Source: Atriophallophorus winterbourni (lineage: Eukaryota; Platyhelminthes; Trematoda; Plagiorchiida; Microphallidae). Taken from it: a DNA stretch of 64,000 bases. Below are positions 12,901 through 23,024 of this stretch, in pieces. The notes under the pieces were generated by a model. It saw only the letters and a list, made by a program, of their open reading frames with translations. It had not been told where the DNA came from and searched no databases. The translations under genes and the position numbers were made by a program. The stretch lies in NCBI GenBank assembly GCA_013407085.1, contig JACCGJ010000207.1, positions 59,795-123,794 of the forward strand. The letters run 5' to 3'. Within the stretch, counting starts at the first letter, position 1, and each line of letters opens with the position of its first letter.

Positions 12901-13337
12901 GAAACAGCAAGGCTGATACGTTTGGACAGTCGATGCAGTCGCAGGAGTTGGCAGGACGAAGTTGAATACAACTTCGGGCTGCCTAACAGGACTCTAGTTA
13001 CGGAATTTTCCTCGAGGTTAACTCCTGAAGCCTTTTCCATGATGTAGCCACAAGGCAGGGAGGTTTGAGATAAGGGTTTTTCTTGCCCTAGACTTCATAG
13101 ACTTACGTGATCCACCTGCCCGAAGCAAGCTGGTTTTGAGGCGCCAGTTATCCGCCTGCGCTTTTTCTCCTGTCAGTAGAAGCAATTCCGCCGGGTCACT
13201 CAGGACCACGCGTGCAGGCAAGGAGATGGACTTGGTTGTCAGAGGCTATATGAGACGCGCGCAATCAGAGCATTTTTGGAATTGGGATCTTATCCGCAAA
13301 ACCACTCCGGCCGTAACAACCTTCGAACCAGCCACAA
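9901..13337 (-). mobile_element. RTE-like LINE, near full length, inserted in CR1 family A
   Basis: Read from right to left: a 5' UTR starting with GGTTC-AAGGTTGT near 13336 and matching 48905-49490 and 51536-51900 of the + strand copy; an endonuclease at about 12540-11760 (VVLSDFNARVG, SADCDTDHSLVCAK near 11760-12060); a linker with LNRAIDRLANGKAPGDDRIP near 11250; RT at about 11110-10190 (CGFHRGRSTVDMIFSLRQLQ and YAVFIDLTTAL are recognisable); and a 3' end with CAA units at 9902-9912. RTE elements have a single ORF, nick DNA with an APE-type endonuclease and copy their RNA there. This copy keeps the D-H dyad of the endonuclease but is broken by many stops and a missing RT core. Flanking target duplications are not clear. 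Confidence 0.75.
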
Positions 13338-13512
13338 ACTAATGTCACGAGAAATTAGACTAATTCAAATAGAAACACCACCAAGTCAATCAGTAGTTGA
13401 CGTCTCCGAAACAAATGCAGCCGATATTATAGATCACTGTATTACTACAGTACAACCCAAGGCGATCAGGCATCCTTGCAAGCAAGTGCCGACTCGGGAG
13501 GAGTCGGCCTAA
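13337..13512 (+). pseudogene. CR1 family A ORF1, C-terminal end after the RTE insertion
   Basis: The frame resumes with SHKLMSREIRL and ends at TAA (13510-13512) after PTREESA. The intact copy ends the same way with CPTLEGSD and TAA at 62441. The last codons form a hairpin (13488-13508). The endonuclease frame overlaps in -1: a conserved V-G-L-x-D-x-L is read across the hairpin in both copies (VGLTDIL here, VGLIDEL at 62 kb). Confidence 0.6.
13488..13508 (+). promoter_or_regulatory. Conserved stem-loop at the ORF1 stop (decayed frameshift site)
   Basis: GCCGACTC pairs with GAGTCGGC (8 bp) around a 5-nt loop, two bases before the ORF1 TAA. Against the copy at 62418-62440 one pair changes from T-A to G-C and another from T-G to T-A, which is what selection on an RNA stem would give. 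The A AAA AAC heptamer of that copy is not present here (TCCTTGC in its place). Confidence 0.55.
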
Positions 13513-13599
13513 CAGATATTCTGCACTCTGCTAGCATCATTTCCCACACCTCATCCTTGATGGGCAAAACTACTATGAAATAGATCAAGACCAACGGAC

Positions 13600-14330
13600 A
13601 ATGTCTGTGAAACAAAATCGGTGAACTACGCGCAGTTTTTCTGACATCTTCACCAGACATCATTGCCGTAACGGAAACGTAGCTACAAACTCACCAAAGA
13701 ATTAGTGAATTAGAATTACCAGGAATGTCACTTATTCGTCATGTCCATGAACCAGAGGAGGATGAGTAGCTTTGTATTATACCCAAACCTTCTGTGCCGT
13801 GAGAATACGAATCCAGACATCGTGTTACGGGATACACTCTGGTGCAAAGTCCGATTATCTAACGGCGAACACTGTGTTTTGTGAGTAGCATATCGCCCAC
13901 CGTCTGCATAAGAAACTTACAATCTGGACAGAATTCGCATGGTTACTTCCAGATTCACTTGTGGATTTTTAATTAAGGGTGACTTCAATTTACCGAAACT
14001 ACAGAGCAGTATCATTTACCCAGAACACTCCCTCGAACGCGCATTCACTAAGTTGTTGGACGATATTTCTCTTTATAACCACATTGCATGTAATGCCCGA
14101 TGCCGCGGAACCGATGTACTTTCACTCTTGGATCTCGTTCTGACAAGCAATGAACACTACATTGATAACGTTGCTTACGAAAGTCTACTGGGACTAAGTG
14201 ATCACGTCGTCATCCAGTTTGACTATCTGTTTGAAGCTGTAATAACAAATGATGCCCGTAAAACAGTTAGACAGATCAGCATTATGGCTTTGAGTGATGC
14301 TCTTAAAAACGCGATTAACAGCTAACCGGA
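13600..14330 (+). pseudogene. CR1 family A ORF2, APE-type endonuclease domain (broken)
   Basis: Recognisable motifs in order: SPDIIAVTET near 13645 (catalytic Glu), KGDFNLPKLQ near 13980, then DVLSLLDLVLTS and LSDHVVIQFD near 14110-14220 (Asp-His pair). This is the endonuclease that nicks target DNA for CR1 retrotransposition. The first part has stops and shifts; 13939-14325 is open. Confidence 0.7.
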
Positions 14331-14580
14331 AACCAGCAACGTACATGAGATTTGGGTATGGCTAATACCTAATCTCCAGAATTCAATCGAAGTGAGCTCC
14401 GAATATGACCTCAGGAACTGAAGAAAAAACCTCGAATTTTAACTAAGAATCCGAACTCGTAAGTGGTTAACAGTACGAAACATCGCTTGGCGACACCATC
14501 GGCAAACCCCATCATCAGATACCTGGGAAAAATTCCGTTTACTGCGGAACAAAGTAAACAAATTTATCATCTAAGTCAAG

Positions 14581-16400
14581 TTGTACTTCCAAAAACAGAT
14601 ATCACGAATGATGGAGCTCAACCCTAAAATATTTCATCGTATGGTTAACGATCAAGCTGATGTGAAACCTGGAGTTGCGTTCGTGTACACGTCAGCTGGA
14701 CCAAAAACAACTGCATCAGAAACTGTTGAAGCTTTAGCCACGTTTTATTCATCTGTAATCAGCCCGAGAGAACATGCAATTTACATCCCATATCAAACCA
14801 TTTCAACCACGGTTGCCATGAGTAAAATTAATTTAACGTCGAAACGCATCCTTTAGGCCTTATTTAATCTAAAAACCAGAAAGTCCCCTGGTACCAACGG
14901 AATAACCCCGCTAATATTGAAGCAATATGCGAATTTGCTACACAAACCAATCACACACCTGTTCAAACAAGCACTGGAAAATGGAGTGATTCCTACAGAT
15001 TTGAAACGCGGAATAATTTCTCCTATTTATGAAGGTGGAAATCGCTCCGGGGTTTCTAATTACCGACCCGTTACTCTGCTACCTGTGAATTACAAATTAC
15101 TTGAACGCCTCGTTGTTGAAGATTCAATGAAACATTTCTAAAATAATCAGTTACTTTCGAGGAAACAGCAGGGATTTAGACGGAATTATTCATGTTTATC
15201 TAATTTATGCTGGATGATTGGACACAATCGGTAGATAAAGAGCAAGCATTACACGCCTGCTACTTAGATATCTCAAAAACGTTTGATCGTATTGATCATA
15301 CACTGCTACTGCTGACGCTTGAAAGGCTTTGTATCACTGGAAAGTTGTTGAATTGGCTAAATGACTACCTAACACATCGCACTACCCAGGTACGTGTTGA
15401 CGGTGCATTATCGAAACCAATCGCAGAGTTACACAAGGTTCGGTCCTTGGTCCGATCCTATTTCTGGTTTATGTCAATGAAGTACCGGGACATGTTCGAT
15501 GTAACATTTCGTTATTTGCGGACGACTTAAAGATATGGCGTTGCATCCGTATCTCAGAAGACTGTCTGCTATTACAAAATGATCGTGATACGCTTTATAG
15601 CTGGTTGTTGAAAAACAAGCTCCTGAATGTGGGAAATCGAGTAGAGTTCACATACCATATATGTTTGGCATGAAAGCACGAGCCTAATCCAGGCAAAGTG
15701 CCGCACAGTCAGAGACTGCAAGTGGGCTAAGATACAATCAGGTTACCCAGGCCTAGACATATATGGGGAAAATAGAAATAGAAACGGTAGTAAGACTCGA
15801 GCGAGTTTCAGAATGCAGCTCGCTACCGTTGGCCAATCAATTTAGCACGATGCGCATACATGCTGCACGATTGCACAACCGTGCACATACCATATAGGTT
15901 CACATGTCCTTAAAAATTGCAGTGAACAAAAATATTTGGATATCTGAATGTGCTCCAGTTTAAAAACCTCACTTCACACTAACACTGCCTTTACAAAAGC
16001 AACACGTGTCCTCAATCAACTTAAACAGGTATTTGGGAAATTTTCGTCCAAGATATTCTTAAGGATCATGAATACATACTTGAAACCAGTCATGAAATAC
16101 GGTGTGCAGTCATGATCTCCGTGTCTCAAGAAGGATGTTGAACTTATGCAGCGAATCTATCACCGTTCAGCAAAACTAGTTCTTAGCATCTGAAACAAGC
16201 CTTATAAGGAAAGGATAGCTCAACTGAATCTGTTCGACTTTCACTATCGACGAATCAGAGGAGACCTTATCCTACTTGACAAAATATTCCATACCCCAGA
16301 CCATACCTTGAACGGTTTTATTCAGGCGATGGTATACGAGAAATTATCGGACCCATGAATATGTGTTGGCGGTAACCCATTCCCGTATGCACTGTAGAAG
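14581..16400 (+). pseudogene. CR1 family A ORF2, reverse transcriptase and C-terminus (broken)
   Basis: Open pieces in different frames show the RT order: VIPTDLKRGIISPIYEGG and NYRPVTLLPV (15000-15090), KQQGFRRNYSCLSNL (15160-15200), DISKTFDRIDH (15270), then a damaged SGVxQGSVLG region at 15430 and FADDLKIW at 15515-15540. A SINE splits the copy at 15662-15883. The C-terminal part continues with YLKPVMKYGVQS and RIAQLNLFDFHYRRIRGDLI (16080-16270). The 3' UTR runs to about 16660 and ends in CCATTAAACACCTTGAAT. Confidence 0.7.
15662..15883 (-). mobile_element. SINE-like element (full copy) in the CR1 RT gene
   Basis: One member of the short repeat family found about 14 times here. It carries the shared blocks AAGCAC-AGCCT, GTGCCGCACAGTCAGAGACTGCA, GCCTAGACA and GGCCAATCAATTTAGCACG, read in reverse. 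It is flanked by a 13-bp direct repeat, CACATACCATATA, at 15649-15661 and 15884-15896: a target-site duplication. The 3' end of the element is at the left. Confidence 0.8.
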
Positions 16401-16660
16401 GTATTTTTATTCTGTCCGTGTCTGTTTTACTTGGAACAGTTTACCTTCTACCGTTGCACACTCCACTAGGTTGCATTACTTTAAAGCTAAATTAGACTAT
16501 TTTCATTGAATTATTCGTTCCCTGAACACTTATATACTGCTTAATCTAATTGCTTATCTTGTTTTATACACTTAGATTACAATTTTTAACATCTTATAGT
16601 TGTTAAGATTGTTGCTTTTTAGACCATTAAACACCTTGAATTATCACGTAAGTATCAAAA

Positions 16661-17349
16661 ACCTATACAACATCAAATGTGCGTGGGTGACCTGGTCCAA
16701 ATTTGACAGTAACGATGACAGCAGTTCATTGTGCTGTGATTGTGATATTGTATTAACGCGAAAACAATTTTCTGCATGGATGTGTTTATTGTTTGACTAT
16801 CGCTCAGAGTAATATTAGCATTTGACGGAATTTGAATGTGAAAGGTCAGGTGAATCTGATATGGCGCAGTAAACATTATGCGAAACAACTTTGTCGCTCT
16901 GGGCTTTTAATTTTCTAATTTTCACGTAGGGGAAAACGCCATATGTTATTATTGCATCCAAACTGAATTCTTTTACACTTTTGCACAAAAGCAATATTGT
17001 GGGTAATAAGCATCACACTAACAGTGACTGACATTTTTATTATCATTTATGCTCTATTCAATTATTGCCATTATGCGAAACTTGAAACATCTCTTGCTTT
17101 ATCGCTATGCTTCAAGATTTCCGTTTGAAAAAGCAGTTTCAAATAACCACCGAGTCGAAAATTCCGTACAGACGTGTATATACGTACAAATAACATAAAT
17201 GGCTGGGATATTTTGTTAATAGTTGAGAGAATGGTTATCATGTTTTCATTTGAATTTAGCTAATTTGGTAGAATTTACCGAATTGGCAGGTATGGAATTC
17301 GAAAAAACAAGCACACCCCGAATAAAAATACCTGCGACAGTTCCGTTTG
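16661..17349. other. No recognised feature
   Basis: AT-rich; the opposed open frames near 16600-16888 match nothing I know. Confidence 0.4.
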
Positions 17350-17830
17350 GAATGTGGTAGTTCAATTCAATTCAATTCAATCTTAATGGTCTAAAAGGCA
17401 TATAGGTTTACAAAAAACCACAGAATAATATTGGAATAACGAAGAATATAACAAGCAAAAATGGGATTTGGTTGCGTACTGAGCAGTTCAAGAATCGGGT
17501 AAAAATCCAAAGGACCTAAATTGTTTTTGATTGGTGGGATGACAAATTTAGCTGCATGGGGTCAAGATGTATTGTCTTCTTCGATGCACGGATGTTACTA
17601 AAAGTTCGAAGTTGGAATAAGTTATCTATGAGGTGGGAGACACTAGTAAGAACTTTGTATGCATGGATAAAATCGCCTCGCCTTTGTGGAAGCCTCCTCC
17701 GGTCTATTCGTCTGAGGCACTCGACGTATGGGGCATTGTTAGCCATTGACAAGCTTAGAAGCTCTATTTTATAAGCGGTAGAGAAGAAAAACATATTCAC
17801 GGAGCTATGATGTCAAGGCTTGGACAGCAT
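17350..17830 (-). mobile_element. CR1-like family A type, 3'-terminal fragment
   Basis: On the - strand a 94-codon frame (17800-17516) reads like the RT C-terminal region: APYVECLRRI, RRGDFIHAYKVL. The 3' end shows GACCATTAAGATTG followed by AATTG units at 17362-17382, as in the copy at 505-560. 5'-truncated. Confidence 0.6.
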
Positions 17831-18265
17831 AGTCTAGAACCGGGTATTCAACATGAATGTCAAACTGTAAATTCACTGAATGTGTGAACACGTCCAGAAA
17901 GTATGAGTCTAAAACCAGTGAAAATGGTGCTAACACTTTTGGAATGTGCATGCATCCGGTATTTCCGGAACTGACACATTTTAACAAAATAACATTATGT
18001 TTCTTTGAAAAAATTTACTCATAAGCATGGGCATTATCTTAAGCATATTTTTGTTAACCACAACAACGTACGACTCACGAAATCATTCTAGGATCCAAGA
18101 TTCGGGTATTTATGTTGACAAAAAGCATTTCACTTCACAAAAACCAAAAGATATCAAATATCAGTTCACAAGCGTCAATATTGTCCTTGTAATTTCACGT
18201 TTAGTCATCTCGAATTTGCTTGCCAGGTGATATATTCTATCCAACATTTGCTTGCCAAAATGTTA
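17831..18265. other. No recognised feature
   Basis: Small frames at 17805-17987 and 18027-18230 have no known motif. Confidence 0.35.
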
Positions 18266-18620
18266 CAGATGCAGCCGTAGGAATTAGCTGTTAATATGTA
18301 ATCGGAATCTCAATATGGCTTGCTCAAAGATAGATAAAGTGTAGACATGATCTTCTCGCTGACGTCGTTTCAAAAGGAGTGTCGATAACAGTGCATGTAA
18401 TCATGTGTTGTTTTTATTGAATTAACAAACGCGTTCGACTACGTTATCAGTGAGATGATCTTCAAAATGCTTCAACTTATAAGATAGGTAGTTTAAACTC
18501 AATCTACTTTTCCACTCTGACAACACGGTTCAGTTTAATTTATCGTTTGCACTCCCGAAGCGTTTGAAGTTATGTGTGGCACCAAAAGGAACGTGTTCCC
18601 AACTTGTTTTGCTCCAATGC
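18266..18620 (+). mobile_element. RTE-like LINE, internal RT fragment
   Basis: The stretch follows the + strand RTE copy at 51215-51510 base by base with many changes: GACATGATCTTCTC, GTTTTTATTGAATTAACAAA, GCGTTCGACTACGTTATCAG (the FIDLTKAFDYVS motif), TTCAAAATGCTTCA. It has no 5' or 3' end, so it is an old internal scrap. Confidence 0.6.
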
Positions 18621-19138
18621 TTTTAGAATAACGACAGTATTTACCTAAGCATGCGATCTGATTGCAAGTACACTAAGTTGAATCGTTTGAGATCTTAATC
18701 TGAGGTAAGTTGTTAACCCCGTGATCTGAAGTTTACCGACGATGGCCCTCCCACCGAGCACCATGTGAGCAGCTTCGGTCAATAATTGACTGTTTTCGTG
18801 GCAATACAAGTACATTTGAGCTGATAATCAACATGAACAGGATTAATGTTCTCGGTCAAGTGAATGCATCGTTTCTCAGTATAACGGATAATAAATGTTA
18901 GCTTGAACCATCTTGACAAATCATGGTCCAAATATTGCGTATAACCTATCGTTAGACTGCTAATAACAATAGGATTAGCAAGGCAACCATTAAGTTGTTC
19001 CGTTTATAATCCGTATCTAAAGCAACCGTAACCGGACAGTGAAAATTAAAATGATGGTGCACAAAGTGTGCGTAGTATATGCTGGTCTAAAAAAGCATGT
19101 TCACTAGCGCTAGTTGGACACATTATGGGAAATAGTCA
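18621..19138. other. No recognised feature
   Basis: No coding or repeat signal that I can assign. Confidence 0.35.
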
Positions 19139-20935
19139 AGGATTCAAGGATTCAAGGATTTATTGTTAAAAAAGTTAATACTTTGCAACACCACAGGATT
19201 ACGGTATGAATAAAAACAGGAAAAATACAATAGTATAAAAGCAATAGTGAATAACAAATGTAAGGCTCACGAATGTTATTCTTTTGCATATGTAAGTCCA
19301 ATTTCGTTTTAAACGCCGCCAGGCAAGGGGAGTCCACCACATGTTGGGGTAGGGAATTTCAAAGAAATATAGCACGTACGGCGAAAAATGGCGCCGACAA
19401 TCAATACGGAAACTTGGAACGTAAAGGGATAAGGTATGTCCGCGTGTCACTTTCCCATCACACTCATCGAGCAAGTGTTTTGGTGGATGTCCTTCGGTGG
19501 GCACAATTCTATAAGTCAGAATAATATCGCGTCGTATCATGCTTTGGGTAAAGTCGCATAGACCCAGACGTCGCAATCTTTCGGTGTACGGAACATTGCG
19601 AAGACCCATCACTAACTTTGTTGCTCTATAATAGATTTTATCGAAGAGAGCAATGTCTTTTCGCAGTCAAGGAGCCCAGGCCTCTACCGCATACTCCATC
19701 GTAGGTCAAAGATAGACATTCATTATCCTTGGTGACGTTACCAGAGAGAATCTTCCAAATATTCTTCGAAAGATACCTAACATTCTGTTTGCCCGTCGAT
19801 ATATGTTCTGGCAGTGCGCTGTGCTCTTCAGATTCCCGCTAATCCACACTCCAAGATCTTTATCTAACGAGCTCCATGCTAGGTTTTCAGTTCCCAATCG
19901 ATATGTCCAAGGAACATTCTTGCCAAGATGGAGCATCTTACATTTCTGTATGTTGAATGACATGTCATTCATGACCGCCCAATTCGACACGCTGTCCAAA
20001 TCCATTTGCAGTTTCTCACAATCCTCTGCAGAACTTATTGGCGTCCAAATTTTCATATCATCCGCGAACAGGACCATTTTGGACGATATGAGGGGGGGGG
20101 GTAAATCATTTATGTACAACAGAAAGAGGAGCGGGCCTAGCACAGACCCTTGTGGGACTCCACTGGTGGTTTTGAACGTTTGGGATAGCGCTCCGTTAAC
20201 TTTAACTCGGGCGTCGCGATCTGACAGATAGTCGCACAACCATGAGAGGAGTGGATGACATATTCCTAAACGCATCAGGTTTTTTTACGAAGTAAATGAT
20301 GATTGACTCTGTCAAAAGCTTTCGAAATGTCTAGGTAACAGACGTGGATGCAAGAACTTCTATCCAACTCCCTTGTCCAGTCGTCTAACGCTATGAGAAG
20401 ATTCGTTAGACAAGAGCGATGAGATGGAAATCCATGCTGCGCTGGCGAAAACAAATTCTGCGATTCAAAGTGTGCAACTATTCTTTTCGAGACTATACGT
20501 TCCATGAGCTTAGCAATAACAGGTAATAGTGTGACGGGACGATAAGCTGCAGCGTCAGATCGGCAACCGCCTTTGAAGATAGGTGTTATCACCCCGGACT
20601 TCCAATCTTTCGGTACAACTCCCTTAAGCAACGAATAGTTAAACAGGCTGGAGAGCAGTTCACAAAGCTGACGGTGACAGAACCTGAGCACATCTGGTGT
20701 GATGCCATCCGCTCCTGGGGATTTTCTTACATTTAGTTTGAGCAAATGACTTGCAACAATCATTGGATTTATCGAAATATCGCACAATGTTTCGATTCCT
20801 GTTTCGATTGAATACTCAAAACCTTCCCCTAAAACCTTTGGCACGAACACTTTACAGTAGTAAATTGCCAGAGCATTTGCGGCTTCCATGGCTGTTTCAG
20901 TGAGTTTTTCACCATTCTGGATGGGAAAAATAACT
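19139..20935 (-). mobile_element. CR1-like LINE, family C, 5'-truncated
   Basis: Three adjoining - strand frames make up one RT gene. 20889-20275 holds the fingers (NVRKSPGADGITPDVLRF, KGVVPKDWKSGVITPIFKGG, PVTLLPVIAKLMERIV, FSPAQHGF, YLDISKAFDRVNHH). 20275-19706 holds the palm and thumb (SGVPQGSVLGPLLF, FADDMKIW catalytic box, DLGVWISGNLK). 19612-19199 is the C-terminus (RRDIILTYRIV, RRHFSPYVL). Frame breaks lie at the T-run near 20279 and between 19706 and 19612. A run of ten G at 20090-20100 sits beside the catalytic box. The 3' end shows CCTTGAAT octamers at 19138-19160, the CR1 hallmark. All catalytic residues are present, so decay is slight. Confidence 0.85.
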
Positions 20936-21995
20936 GGTTTAATTTTCGTATTACAAAAGAACTAATTTATGCAGTATTGAAATCTTCGATTGGTTAGGTC
21001 ACAATAGTGGTACAAATTTGTCTGTAAGAGAACTGAAACATTTGAACATTGAACCGTTAACCGTTCACGTAGGAGGTAACGTGTTTAGAGTCAGCTTCAT
21101 TCCGGGGGAATCGTAGGTACTGATTTTGAATGCTGAACAAGGATCAAAACAACAACGCGAAAACGTCTCCGATCGCCCAAGTTCCACTTAACGTTGTGAA
21201 CGCTGTGCTAGAGACTGTTGCTCCCGAATCAGAATGTATGGTTAATTGAAACCGTTTAGAGCACAAGAATTACATTTGAAGGAGGTCAACAACAACGAAT
21301 AGATCGTATAGTGAGCCACGCAAATGCAGTTCACATGACATCAGAATAACCGGTATTCTTTCGGTTCATGTTGTGAGGTTACCGTATAAACTGGCGTCAG
21401 TTTTATACTGTACAAATTGCATTCCGCCAGAATTCACTACCCAAACGTTTGTCGCAATCTCATTTCGTGTCAGATTTTAAAACGCAGCTGTTAAAATACT
21501 ATTCCGAAACATCAATCTTTTGATAAATCAATCGAAGATTTTGCTTAATTTAAGGTAATAACTGCGATTTAGAAAGTAAACCCAAATCGTACTCGACCGA
21601 AGATAATATTAACTGAAAAAATTCAATATATTTTGGTGCTCGTATCCCCGTCACTTACACACTACAACCGGTTTCAGGCTGTTTGATGAAGACAGATCAG
21701 ATCTACTAATTCAAATCGTTTTAGAAAACAGAGTGAAACTGTGAGTGAAACTGAGAGTGAAACTGTCTGCTAACAATATACGAAGATAATTGATTAGATC
21801 ACAATGCCATTTTCACATTTTTGTGTAGAGACATACGGCTTCGAATATCGTGGTACATGAATGCTCTCACACCTTTCTTAGAACGTATACCATAACTTAA
21901 CCGATTCTGGTAAGTTTTCAAGCATTGATGATTCAGAAAACCCGTTGAGTGATATAAGGGGTAATATAAGCTTAATTATTTTTCTGTCTTTCCAG
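20936..21995. other. Intergenic or intronic DNA upstream of the K+ channel exon
   Basis: If the channel gene has further 5' exons, this is its intron; I could not find the exon with the first membrane span. A short frame near 21440-21530 (NSLPKRLSQSHFVSDFKTQL) looks like a LINE C-terminal scrap. The 3' end has a polypyrimidine tract and TTCCAG at 21990-21995, a good acceptor site. Confidence 0.5.
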
Positions 21996-23024
21996 GATAT
22001 GGGCATGTCACTCCTCACACGGTCTACGGAAGATTACTAACAATCGTTTACGCAGTTTTCGGAATACCCTTATTTTTCTGCTATTTGACAAACAACGGGA
22101 ATTATTTGGCGAGTCTTTTTCAAACGTGCTACATTAAAATGTGTAAACCGAGCTTCAAGGCCATTGGAAAATGCTGCAAGCGCTGCTGTTGTTGTCGTTG
22201 TTGCAAAAGAGCTAAGAAGTTTGAAGTGATCGAAGCAACCACGTCTACTGGAGTTTATGAGAATCTATCAAACGAAAGATCGCCAGAAAACAGACGAGCA
22301 AAGAATAATGATGCCAGTATACCAATGAGCAGTAGTGCGGTTCTCATGTGGACAGATTCGGACTATACACACGGGCCGAACTACATGGCTGAACACTTTC
22401 AGAATTATTATCCAAAATCTCCAAACTATCGATTGACAGATGACTGGGATGCTTACGTCATTCCACTCGAGACGAATCCTGAGTTGCAAGATGATAACGA
22501 CGATTTTACACAATGTCCATTGTCTAGTCAAGATCCTCGACGTCTTAGCGTTTACAAACAACCGCCAAGCCCGCGGCTGCAAAGAGCAAAACAACAGGCC
22601 CGGAATTCTAATTCGACATCTTCATCCGATCCATCCTCTCCAGTACCGCTTTCGACTTGTCACACCGACACTCGTTCAACCAAGAAAACAACTCCAGAAT
22701 GTATGAAAAAGGATTTGCTGCGGCCTCCTAAAAGCCTAGAAACGCACAGCACACTATCGTCTCCTAGGCAATCCATCAATTCTAGACAATCAGATTCAAG
22801 AAGGTCCGTTGCCGGAGCTAAGAAATTAAGTCAAGGAAGCAAAACCAGTGTAAGTTCAGCAGAGGAAATCACCGTTCCAATCACGGTGACTCTGTGCATG
22901 ATGGCTGTGTACATATTGCTAGGAGCGTTCGTGTTCACCTTTTGGGAAAAGGGAGATTTCATCAAATGGTCGTACTTCTGTTTCGTCACATTGTCCACCA
23001 TCGGCTTCGGAGATATCGTTCCAG
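21996..23024 (+). CDS. Two-pore-domain (K2P) potassium channel, penultimate exon
   Basis: The exon follows TTCCAG and is entered in phase 1, so the first codon (Gly) is split. It opens with GYGHVTPHTVYGR, the first K+ selectivity filter (GYG), then the second membrane span (LLTIVYAVFGIPLFF). A cytoplasmic loop of about 230 residues follows; it starts with a striking cysteine/basic patch (CKRCCCCRCCKR) and goes on as Ser/Pro/Arg-rich sequence. The third span (TVTLCMMAVYILLGAFVF) and the second pore (CFVTLSTIGFGDIVPG) complete it. The donor is CCAG|GTAATC at 23024. K2P channels are dimers in the plasma membrane that carry background K+ current. A long loop between spans 2 and 3 is a feature of TRESK/KCNK18-like channels, but subtype assignment by loop length is only inference. 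5' exons with span 1 and pore 1 were not found. Confidence 0.9.

Larger units (their letters stand above)
8256..16660 (+). mobile_element. CR1-like LINE, family A, nearly full length but split by an RTE and a SINE
   Basis: Ordered parts on the + strand are: 5' leader (8256-8469), ORF1 zinc-finger part (8470-9900), ORF1 end and hairpin (13337-13512), endonuclease (13600-14330), RT (14581-15640), RT C-terminus (15900-16400) and 3' UTR (to about 16660). An RTE copy in reverse orientation occupies 9901-13337 and a SINE occupies 15662-15883; taking both out leaves an element of about 4.8 kb in normal CR1 order. All ORFs carry stops and frameshifts, so the copy is old. The order of the inserts dates them as younger than the CR1 copy. 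Confidence 0.75.

Noticed and set aside
19803..20231. Long + strand open frame of 142 codons
   Set aside because: It is the antisense shadow of the family C RT palm, whose catalytic motifs are on the - strand.
22268..22706. Open frames opposite to or overlapping the K2P loop
   Set aside because: Shadows of the K2P exon; no motif of their own.
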